Assembly (NCBI RefSeq): GCF_026262505.1
Contig: NC_067204.1
Coordinates: 7,783,797 to 7,847,796 of the forward strand
Origin: Trichomonas vaginalis G3
Lineage: Eukaryota > Parabasalia > Trichomonadida > Trichomonadidae
DNA length: 64,000 bases
Direction of reading: 5' to 3'
Positions 9,074-17,060 of the stretch are shown piece after piece; within the stretch, counting starts at the first letter, position 1; every line of letters starts with the position of its first letter. Both the position numbers and the translations under genes were made by a program. The notes beneath the pieces are model-generated. The model saw nothing but the letters and a program-made list of their open reading frames with translations, was not told the DNA's origin and did not search any database.

Positions 9074-9721
9074 ACATAGTCGAACTGAACTTGATATTTT
9101 GAAATTTAAATTATTTATCAAAATTAAAATTTAACTTGAAATTTATAATTATTTAGTCATATTTTGCATAATTCTAAGTAGATTTTGTAAAAAATCAAGA
9201 AAGAAAAATTTTAACGTGCTTTATTTTTTCTTTTTTATAATAATACATATTATTATATAATTAACATATTCATAATGTTTCACCCTTTCAAAAATATAAT
9301 CCTCCTCCTCTCAAATAAACGTACATACAGGTGGCCTCTTTTTTCAAAAAATTAAAATTTGAAATTTTGGGCTCAAATATTAGAGATTTTTTCAACCTTC
9401 AACGATATATGTTGTCTATATCAGACCTCCTTTCTTTTTGATACTTAACATTGTTCCTAAATCTTAGCCGTTAAGGCTGTTCTGAAAATATTTTTTTTTT
9501 TCGAAAAAATTCGAAAAAAATTCTTAAAATTCAAAAATCCTTAATTCCTGAGGATTTTGGAAAAAAGTTTTTACATGAACATGTGTATATTATATGAAGT
9601 ATATTGATAAGGTAAAAATCAAATTTTATTGCATATTCATCGAGAAAATAAACTAACGAATCCCTCAAAATTGAGAGGGTAATCCTCCTCCTCTCAAATA
9701 AACGTACATACGGGTGCACCC
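9074..9721. mobile_element. TTAA-type repeat family A, copy 1 (left-truncated)
   Basis: Near-identical to 38884-39231 plus 39865-40073, and more distantly to 40460-40869 plus 44355-44603. The right end is ...CGGGTGCACCC followed by TTAA (9722-9725), as in the other copies. It has no coding capacity. It is probably a non-autonomous piggyBac/Kolobok-like element, judged by TTAA target and GGGTGC ends. The left end is missing, replaced by the Maverick junction. Inside it carries an older copy of its own right-end motif (CCTCCTCCTCTCAAATAAAC, about 9301-9320), hinting at an earlier nested insertion. It overlaps the last codons of the BspA-like gene. Confidence 0.7.
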
Positions 9722-11532
9722 TTAAATGATAAACCACAAATTTTTTTGCAAGTTATCTCAAGAATTTTCTCTGGAGCATCAGAAGCATGAAAAATCAGAT
9801 CAGATCGATTATCCCTGTTGTCATATATAGTATTTTTGATGCATTGGAAATAATTTGAATTAAAATCACTAATGCTGTTAAGGGATTTACAACTAGAAAA
9901 TGAAGTGAATGAAATATATTCAAGATTGTTTGTAGCAGCAAATGTTAAACTACGAAGATTGAAACAGTTACAGAATGCTAAATTTTCAATAACTCGAATA
10001 CTTGATGGGATGTTCAGACTGGTTAGTGATGTACAGCGGAAAAATGAATAATCTTTAATGTGTGTAGAGCCTTCAAGAATAGTGACATTACTCAATTGTT
10101 CACAATTATAGAAGCACCAATTAGGAACGTTAGTTATGTTTATTATTCCACTTAAATTATTACATCCTTCAAATGTATTATTTGAAAATGTTACATTATT
10201 TGATTTAAATTTGACCAAAGTTAAATAAGAACAATTTTTGAATGCTGCTGTACCAATGAATAGTGAAGATGGAGAAGATACCGTAAACAAATCCAAAGTT
10301 TGACAATTTTGAAAAGCATAATTCTGAATCTCTCTAATATTAGAATTTTCTTCAAACTCAACAACATGAATTGTTGAATTTTCGAAAGCTCTTTCTCTGA
10401 TTATTCTGACTGAATTTGGAATTGTAATATTATCTATTAAATATCCCCAATATTCATATATTATCGTTTGTTCAAGATCCATAATCAATGATTGATGATT
10501 AATAATAAGGTTTTGTTTATCAAAGTGTGAAATTGATACGTTGATTATATCATTTACAGCTCTTTGTTTAAATAATATTTTACATGTAAAATAAAATCTT
10601 ACTTTTGGCGTAAACTGTGTATTTAGGAAACCATAATTAACAGTCATTGATGAATTAGGGAAGATAACTCTTTCGAGATTGAAACAACCATCGAAAATAT
10701 AATCACCAATAGAATATAATGGACTTAAAATCGTAACATTTATCAGATCATGACACTCAACGAAAGCATAATTTTCAATTATTTTCACATTTGGAGGAAT
10801 AGTGATATTTGTAATGTTTGAACCTGCAAAGCATTGAATTGCCAAAGTTATAACATAATCTGGTATTTTATATGATTTCCTGGTTAAATCTATATTATAC
10901 AATAAAATAGACTTACTTTTGGAAAAAAGAACCTTATCTAAAATACCAAAATTATTGTTTCTTTCATGAATTGAAACATTTGTTAATTTGTAATTTGCCA
11001 AAGCTGAAGCCCTAATTATATTTACTTTTTCAGGAATTTGAAATGATGCAATGTTTGTAGATAGAAATATACAAGATTCCAAAGTTGTTAAATTCGAACC
11101 TTCTTCAAATTTAAAGTATTCAAGATCATAACAATAAGAGAAGGCCCTATAACCAATTATTTCGACGGATGCTGGAATCACAACATCTTTAATTAACCGA
11201 TTCTGAGAAAAAGAATAAGAGCCTATTTCAAGAAGTCCTTCGGGTAACAGTATTTTACTAACTCTATAACAGTAATAAAATGCTCTTACACTTATCTTTG
11301 TGAGCTTGTGGCATGATGATAAATTAATAATTGTAAGACTAGTACATCCTTCAAAGCTACTCGTTCCAATTGTTGTTAAGTTAGAATTTTCTTCAAAAGA
11401 AAAAGAGATTAAAGATGTTCGATCCTTACAACATTCATTTGATATATATTCGCACGTTGCTGAGATTACAAAGCATTTTATATCATATGGAACTTGATTT
11501 AGCACTCTGTAGTTATCTAAATACTCAATCAT
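9694..11532 (-). CDS. BspA-like leucine-rich repeat (LRR_5) protein
   Basis: A 612-residue protein made almost entirely of LRR_5/TpLRR repeats of about 23 residues, with the recurring pattern of a short IxxxAFxxCxxL core followed by xxVxIPxSV. Examples are SYSFSQNRLIKDVVIP and ERAFENSTIHVVEF. Such BspA-like proteins form one of the largest gene families of Trichomonas and are thought to face the host or bacteria; many lack a visible signal peptide, as here. No transmembrane segment is seen. The last nine residues or so and the stop lie in repeat A, which begins at TTAA 9722-9725. The native C-terminus has therefore been replaced and may have been longer. ATG at 11532. Confidence 0.9.
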   Translation of the reverse strand: MIEYLDNYRVLNQVPYDIKCFVISATCEYISNECCKDRTSLISFSFEENSNLTTIGTSSFEGCTSLTIINLSSCHKLTKISVRAFYYCYRVSKILLPEGLLEIGSYSFSQNRLIKDVVIPASVEIIGYRAFSYCYDLEYFKFEEGSNLTTLESCIFLSTNIASFQIPEKVNIIRASALANYKLTNVSIHERNNNFGILDKVLFSKSKSILLYNIDLTRKSYKIPDYVITLAIQCFAGSNITNITIPPNVKIIENYAFVECHDLINVTILSPLYSIGDYIFDGCFNLERVIFPNSSMTVNYGFLNTQFTPKVRFYFTCKILFKQRAVNDIINVSISHFDKQNLIINHQSLIMDLEQTIIYEYWGYLIDNITIPNSVRIIRERAFENSTIHVVEFEENSNIREIQNYAFQNCQTLDLFTVSSPSSLFIGTAAFKNCSYLTLVKFKSNNVTFSNNTFEGCNNLSGIINITNVPNWCFYNCEQLSNVTILEGSTHIKDYSFFRCTSLTSLNIPSSIRVIENLAFCNCFNLRSLTFAATNNLEYISFTSFSSCKSLNSISDFNSNYFQCIKNTIYDNRDNRSDLIFHASDAPEKILEITCKKICGLSFKGAPVCTFI

Positions 11533-12445
11533 ATAATAATCGCAGGAATTTTGAGTTAATCGGAAGATATGGATGAATCAATAAGGTTTACTTTGAGTAA
11601 CAACATTGTTACTAAATTCAATTTAATGTAATTTATCGTATTTTGTGAGAATTGTCATGACCAAAATTTTAAGATTTTGAATACTTTTTGAGAGAAAAAT
11701 TATCTCCCAAATGACATAAATGCATATATTAACAGTATTTAGTGCATATCAATATATTCAAGATTATATAATTTCAACCACTAAAAATCCAAATCCGGCC
11801 AAACAAAGGCTATCGTCGCTTTATGAAAATTATCATCATTCTAAGAATCCAAGAACTCGAAGCTCTGCTCCCCAAATTAATTTCCATCCCAAAATAAATT
11901 TCCTTGGTAATCCAAAAATACCATAACATGATAGTAAGCCTACCTTCCTTACTAAGTTATTCATGGGGATTTGTTTATTAATCCCGAGTTAACTATTTTT
12001 AATATGTATACGCTTGGATGATTGTATTAAATTTAATCGACTAAGCATCTTCCAACATTTTGTCGATCATGTTATTGATCAATGATTTTGTTCGGAAGCT
12101 CTGAATGAAACAAGCAATACTTTTTAAAATAAAATATGATATCATTCTGCCCAGACAGCGGTCTCATTGAACAATTTAGAAGTTGAATTTTGAAACTCAA
12201 TATTAAGAGATAAGAATGCAAAATATAAATGATCTATTAACTACATATGTTAATTGTCATATACAAATTTTAATATATCTATTTTTCTTTTTTTGGAAAT
12301 TAAAATTATAAGACACAAGAGCCACATTATATGATAAAAATTGCATTATATTTAGTAAATATTTCAAATGCAATCAGAAATCAATATTTGAAGTCTAGGA
12401 CCAAGATCAAAAAATTTTTTTTCAAGGACCACAGTAAAAAAAATC
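11533..12445. other. intergenic region, no gene supported
   Basis: AT-rich spacer of about 0.9 kb between the divergent BspA-like and eIF3a starts. It holds a 68-codon plus-strand frame at 11720-11926 (basic, Pro/Asn/Ser-rich C-terminus) that cannot be distinguished from chance, and a weak hairpin (GGGATT/AATCCC near 11968-11986). The last 60 bases before eIF3a carry T-run/TCAAGGACC and A-run sequence where its core promoter should lie. Confidence 0.5.
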
Positions 12446-15400
12446 ATGTACGGAGGCTTTAATGTTAAGTTTAAGATGGTTGAAAATGCACTCCAAAACC
12501 AGATGACTTATGAGGCATCAGGCCAAATTCGTCAGGCTTTCGATGTTGCATCAGATTATTTCGCAAAACCATATGCTCGTGTTTGGGATGCCCCACACGA
12601 ACGCCTTTTCAAGAACACTCTTCGTCTCGCATCACAACTCATGGTTGCCCCAGAGTCAGCTCTTCATACAGCTGTTCGTCTTGCAGTTACAAATCCAAAC
12701 GACACATTGGCCGACAACCTTCTCGAATTCCTTTCAATGTGCGATGAGAGAATGGAAATTGAGCAGCAGCGTGCCGATAAGGAGCTCCAGAACACACCAG
12801 ATTCAGAGCTTTTCCAGAAAATTGATCTTAAGAAGCTTATTCAAGAATCCGTTGTCAACGCATCCATTGAGTTCACACACAAGTGCTACCTCGCTATCCT
12901 CGAAAGAATCTTCAAGATCCAGCGTTTCGAAACACTTTACCACACAATTCTTCGTAAGGCTTTCGAATTCACCAGGAAGTACAACCGCCCAGAGTTCCAC
13001 CGCGAATTCTGCGTTTCCCTCATGTACTACAGAACAGCCACTGAAAATCCACGCCAGGAGACAATTATGAAGATCATCAACACACAGCTCGTCTGCTACG
13101 AGACATCCGTCTTCTTCAAGAAGTACCAGCGCGCTATCGAAGCTCTTGCCGATGCTTTCGACTTCTCCCTCAAATACAACTCACTTCCTCTCGAAATTGA
13201 GAAGAAGATCGAAGAGAAGAAGCTCGAGATTCTCCAGCTCACCAACAACAAGCGCCTTGCTGCCATCCAGCGTGCCAACATGATCGATTTCTACAATTCC
13301 CACCCATCAGTCCAGCCACCAATGCCAATCAAGGAAATGCTTGAGCTCGTTATCATCGAGACCGCCGCTTCTCCACTTTTCGATGAGTCCAGCGTCAAAG
13401 ATGACACAGTAAACTTCCCATTGTTCCTCAAGCAGACATCCGGCACAATTCCATCCCGCTCTGATGTCCTTACACGCCTTATCCTCAAGGCCGATATCAC
13501 ACCACTCACAATCTTCATCAAAGCCGCTGAAACAGAGTCAGATCCATTCCTCATTTCCGAAACATACCAGCACTTCGTCAACCAGTACTCCGAGAAGTAC
13601 GAGAAGACTCTTATCGACGAACTCTCTCAATACGCCGCAATCAACATCATTGAGCGCATTAGAATCCACTACGATACGATTTCCTTCTACGAACTTGGTC
13701 AGTTCATTCCATGGATGGACCATGTCCCACTTGAGCAGCTTCTTGTCCACGCCGCCAGATTCAACATCATTCCAGCCCATATTAACATGTTGACAGGTTA
13801 TATTTCACTTACACCACGTGGCAGCCAAGAGCTTGTCCCAACAATGTCCAACATGAACAACCAGCTCAAGAACATCTTCGACCACTTCCAGTCCATCAAC
13901 AAGGAAATGGCTGTTTCCGGCATTTCCACCACAAACGACGACGACATCATGAGGCAGAGAAGGAAGGCCCACAGAGCCATCTACGACGAACCATACAGAG
14001 AGTTCAATGACCGTCCATCTCACTTGGCCTTGCTCATCAAGAACGTCGAGAAGAAGAACGCAGCCAGGAGAGCCAAGGCAGAGGCAGAAGCTGCAGAAAA
14101 GAGGAGACTCGAGGAAGATGAAGAGAAGAAGAGGAGAAGAGAGGAAGAAGAGAAATCCAAGGAGAGAAAGAAACGCGCAGACTCATACGAATACAGATAC
14201 GCTGAATGCCAGCTTATCTGCGAAAGCCTCAACCTTGATCTCAAAGAGTTCCTTGAGAAACCACTCGAGAAAGGACCAAGGAAGACAGGCAAGAAGCACG
14301 AGGACTTGGAGTGGATCGAGTTGAAGGCAGACGAACTCAAGAGAATGTACGTCCAAGAGATGCAGTCAAAGTCAGACGGAATCCAGAGAACTATGGCTAC
14401 TGTCAAGGCCGAGATCGGCAAGAACAGAGTCAAGGCAAGACTCGCCATGAAGAAGAAACTCGAGAAGGAAGGAATGCTCGCCAAGGAAGCACAGATCGTT
14501 CCAAAGCTCATGGCAGCAATGGAGAAAGGCCGCAAGAAGCAGTACGAAGAAGACCTCAAGCAGTACGAGGCAGTGCAGCAAAAGCTCAGAGACATCACAC
14601 CGCACTTCAAGGCACTCGCGGACAAGCTCAAGGAGCAGTTCGAGGCAGCAAGACCAGTTAAGCATCAGCCAGCAGCCGGCGGATACGTCACCCTCGCTCA
14701 GAGAAAGGCTGAGGAAGAGGCGAAGCAGGCAGAGGCAGAGAAGCCAGCGGAAGACGTCGAGGCGAAGAAGAAGGCCGAGGAAGAAGAGAAGAAGAGGATC
14801 GAAGAGGAGAAGGAGAAGAAGGCAGAGGAAGAAGCCGCTGCAAAGAAGAAGGCTGAGGAAGAGGCAGCAAAGAAGAAGAAGGCAGAGGAAGAGAAGAAGA
14901 AAGCAGAAGAAGCTGCAAAGAAGAAGGCCGAAGAAGAAGCGAAGAAGAAACAACAAGAAGAGGCTGAAGATGATGAAGAGGAAGAGTACTACGAGGAAGA
15001 GGAAATCATCGAGAAAGTCAAAGTTCCAGTCGCAAAGAGTGGATGGGGAGCTGTCAACGTCAGCGCAAACAAGCCAATCGAAGTCGGACTCAACTCCCAC
15101 ATGGCTTCTTCTCACCAGCCACAGCCATCAGGAAGATACATTCCTTCAAACCAGCGCCCGAGACAGGGTCCACCAAGTCAATCCCCTGCAGAAAGATATG
15201 GTTCTTTTCAGAGACAACAACCAAATCTCGCAGAGAAATACGGATCATCTCAGGGAACACATCCACAGCCAGGTCAGAGATCAAATGGTCCTCAGAGACA
15301 ACAACCAAATCTCGCAGAGAAATACGGATCATCTCAGGGAACACATCCACAGCCAGGTCAGAGATCAAATGGTCCTCAGAGACAACAACCTAGTCCAGCA

Positions 15401-15490
15401 GAGAAATTCGGATCATCTCAGAGAAAACCACAACCAAATCCAGCACAGAGGTACGGTGGATCTCAGAGACCACGCGGAGGCCGTAACTAA
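12446..15490 (+). CDS. eIF3a: translation initiation factor eIF3 subunit A
   Basis: A 1014-residue cytoplasmic scaffold of eIF3, which binds the 40S subunit and recruits mRNA. The N-terminus GFNVKFKMVENAL corresponds to the family's FQRPENAL start, supporting the ATG at 12446. A long helical TPR-like region (about 30-380) leads to the PCI domain (about 390-500, with EKTLIDELSQYAAINIIERIRIHYDTI split by the usual winged-helix pattern). A spectrin-like Glu/Lys/Arg coiled coil follows (about 520-870), then an acidic DDEEEEYYEEEE patch and a Gln/Pro/Ser/Arg tail. Two identical 84-base repeats (15221-15388) encode 28-residue tail repeats. Codons are strikingly C/G-ended compared with all neighbours, typical of a very highly expressed gene. 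The 3' end faces the U2 snRNA gene. Confidence 0.9.
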   Translation: MYGGFNVKFKMVENALQNQMTYEASGQIRQAFDVASDYFAKPYARVWDAPHERLFKNTLRLASQLMVAPESALHTAVRLAVTNPNDTLADNLLEFLSMCDERMEIEQQRADKELQNTPDSELFQKIDLKKLIQESVVNASIEFTHKCYLAILERIFKIQRFETLYHTILRKAFEFTRKYNRPEFHREFCVSLMYYRTATENPRQETIMKIINTQLVCYETSVFFKKYQRAIEALADAFDFSLKYNSLPLEIEKKIEEKKLEILQLTNNKRLAAIQRANMIDFYNSHPSVQPPMPIKEMLELVIIETAASPLFDESSVKDDTVNFPLFLKQTSGTIPSRSDVLTRLILKADITPLTIFIKAAETESDPFLISETYQHFVNQYSEKYEKTLIDELSQYAAINIIERIRIHYDTISFYELGQFIPWMDHVPLEQLLVHAARFNIIPAHINMLTGYISLTPRGSQELVPTMSNMNNQLKNIFDHFQSINKEMAVSGISTTNDDDIMRQRRKAHRAIYDEPYREFNDRPSHLALLIKNVEKKNAARRAKAEAEAAEKRRLEEDEEKKRRREEEEKSKERKKRADSYEYRYAECQLICESLNLDLKEFLEKPLEKGPRKTGKKHEDLEWIELKADELKRMYVQEMQSKSDGIQRTMATVKAEIGKNRVKARLAMKKKLEKEGMLAKEAQIVPKLMAAMEKGRKKQYEEDLKQYEAVQQKLRDITPHFKALADKLKEQFEAARPVKHQPAAGGYVTLAQRKAEEEAKQAEAEKPAEDVEAKKKAEEEEKKRIEEEKEKKAEEEAAAKKKAEEEAAKKKKAEEEKKKAEEAAKKKAEEEAKKKQQEEAEDDEEEEYYEEEEIIEKVKVPVAKSGWGAVNVSANKPIEVGLNSHMASSHQPQPSGRYIPSNQRPRQGPPSQSPAERYGSFQRQQPNLAEKYGSSQGTHPQPGQRSNGPQRQQPNLAEKYGSSQGTHPQPGQRSNGPQRQQPSPAEKFGSSQRKPQPNPAQRYGGSQRPRGGRN
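15221..15388 (+). repeat. 84-bp tandem repeat in eIF3a tail
   Basis: Two copies (15221-15304 and 15305-15388) that appear identical at the DNA level, in frame, encoding a 28-residue unit with NLAEKYGSSQ and PQPGQRSNG. A diverged half unit precedes and follows. Identity at silent sites points to recent duplication or gene conversion. Confidence 0.9.
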
Positions 15491-15677
15491 AAATAGATAT
15501 ATTTTTAACAATCAATTTTTTTAAATGAGTGCAAGAAAAGTGAGTTTTGACTAATAATTTATACAGTTTTAGTTTTAGATTAGAATCATTCATTTCTGAT
15601 TTGCCTCGGTAGCCATAGCTCAACCACCTATAAAACAAAAACAAAACAAAAAAAAACGCTAAATTTGATGGGATTGG

Positions 15678-15855
15678 GTGATTTAGGTTAGGTGAGATAG
15701 TGAAGACACCGCCTAAATCCATCGCCTAGACATGCTAGGACAATGAGTTAATAAATTAGTATGAACAGAGGCGCCTGGCACATACCAGGCGAACCGCTGT
15801 CAAGCGATTCAGAACAGATACTACACTTATTCAGAGCGAATCGCCCTGAGTGCAA
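15678..15855 (-). ncRNA. U2: U2 spliceosomal snRNA
   Basis: On the minus strand 15826-15811 reads GTGTAGTATCTGTTCT, the universally conserved branch-point recognition sequence of U2. The flanking DNA folds in the canonical order. Stem I is CAGGGCG/CGCTCTG (15848-15832). Then come the branch-point region and stem IIa GAATCGC/GCGGTTC (15810-15791, one G-U pair). Stem IIb is CGCCTGG/CCAGGCG (15791-15772). The Sm-like site is AATTTATT (15757-15750), stem III is CCTAG/CTAGG (15739-15725), and terminal stem IV is GATTTAGG/CCTAAATC (15719-15680). Length of about 180 nt fits U2. The 5' end (about 15855) and 3' end are estimates. It is a GC-richer island in AT-rich spacer, transcribed toward eIF3a. 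Confidence 0.93.
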
Positions 15856-16257
15856 AACAAAACTAAATAATTTTTTTAAAGCTAAATTTTTTAATGTTAA
15901 ATATAACATGTCAAATTCACATTTCTCATTCAATTTCGAGAAACAAAAGAAGTCTTAAAACAATCTCAACTCATAGAGTATTTTAATTTAATAAAATATT
16001 TTTTTCAAAAATTCGAATATTTTCATTTTGAAATTTTATATTATCTTTATTTCTAATATAAAACATTGCATTCATTTAACATTTGTTTTTAACTCAAAAA
16101 TAAAAGATTGCTATCATTTAAATTATCTAATTTAGATTTTCAATTTGTTTTTTTGAGCAAATCAGTAGAAATACACAATACAATGAATTGTATAGTAAAT
16201 GTCTAGTGCAAAACACGCAGCCAACAGTTATATTTTTAGTTTTTTGAAGAATTTTAG
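15856..16257. promoter_or_regulatory. spacer between divergent U2 snRNA and ING gene
   Basis: About 400 bases of A/T-rich DNA containing the upstream control regions of both the minus-strand U2 snRNA gene and the plus-strand PHD gene. No TATA element, recognisable snRNA upstream element or clear initiator can be assigned by eye. No further gene is seen. Confidence 0.4.
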
Positions 16258-16869
16258 ATGCTGCTTCGCAAGTTAGATAAAATTCCTCAAACAATTGAGC
16301 GACGCCAAAGCGCAATAACAAGAATGGATAATAGATGTGCACAAGCACGTGATATTTTATCAAAATCCGTCGAAAATATTGGAGCTATCCAACCAAATGC
16401 TAAAATAGCAGACGAACAGGCAATGACATCAGCTCGTTTGGAGTATGAAGCACAAACTTTACTTGACTATAGTGCTCAAAAAGTTGAAGCTGCCAGATCA
16501 TTAGTTGATTTACTTGATCAAGCTGAGCAAGAAATTCTTTCCGAAATTAAATTAATGGAATCCTTTTTAGCTACGAAGAAAACATTTGACCAGAACCCTC
16601 TTGCAGACGATTATGTTGAAAAAATCAAGAATAAAATGCAATATACAGGGATAGCAAACGATGGAGAGCATTATTGCATTTGCCGTGGACTTAATGTTGG
16701 ACAAATGGTTCAATGTGATAATCCAAAGTGCCCATTCGAATGGTTTCACGTCGAATGCGTCGGAATTACAAACAAAACAACAAAAACATGGTTTTGTCCA
16801 TATTGCGCGCAACTTTTGCAAAATACTACTACTGATAAAACGACGACAGACTCAAATAATGATGTATAA
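16258..16869 (+). CDS. ING-family PHD-finger protein
   Basis: A 203-residue nuclear protein with ING architecture: a helical N-terminus (about 1-115) and a C-terminal PHD finger (about 138-187). The finger reads YCICRG, then VGQMVQCDN, CPFEWFHVECVG and WFCPYC, giving the Cys4-His-Cys3 zinc pattern. The Tyr before the first Cys, the Met in GQM and the EWFH tryptophan correspond to the residues by which ING fingers hold trimethylated H3K4. ING proteins target histone acetyltransferase or deacetylase complexes to active promoters. Length is within the short end of the family (yeast Yng-type 200-300). Start ATG at 16258. Confidence 0.88.
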   Translation: MLLRKLDKIPQTIERRQSAITRMDNRCAQARDILSKSVENIGAIQPNAKIADEQAMTSARLEYEAQTLLDYSAQKVEAARSLVDLLDQAEQEILSEIKLMESFLATKKTFDQNPLADDYVEKIKNKMQYTGIANDGEHYCICRGLNVGQMVQCDNPKCPFEWFHVECVGITNKTTKTWFCPYCAQLLQNTTTDKTTTDSNNDV

Positions 16870-17060
16870 TATTTTTTTTTGTTAGAATAGATTAAGTAAA
16901 GCATAGAGAGTACTATTACTCCGATTTTTTTACAAATCAATACCCATCGCATTGTCGAAAAGAAAATGAATCAATGTAATTGAAAAAAAGGATTGTAAAA
17001 TACAATATGTTTAAAATACACAAACATTAGTGAGCAATGATAGACTTAATAAATAAAAAT

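Noticed and set aside
9531-9737. 68-codon minus-strand frame, repeated near 39883-40098 and 44335-44601
   Set aside because: The frame recurs because these are copies of repeat family A; it has no initiator and is mostly low-complexity, so a gene is not supported.
11720-11926. 68-codon frame in the eIF3a upstream spacer
   Set aside because: No initiator at the right distance, biased composition and no family; indistinguishable from chance.
14020-15115. Long minus-strand Ser/Leu-rich frames opposite eIF3a
   Set aside because: Antisense shadow of Lys/Glu-rich coiled-coil codons.
15761-15958. 65-codon plus-strand frame
   Set aside because: It lies across the antisense of the U2 snRNA gene; the RNA explains the sequence.
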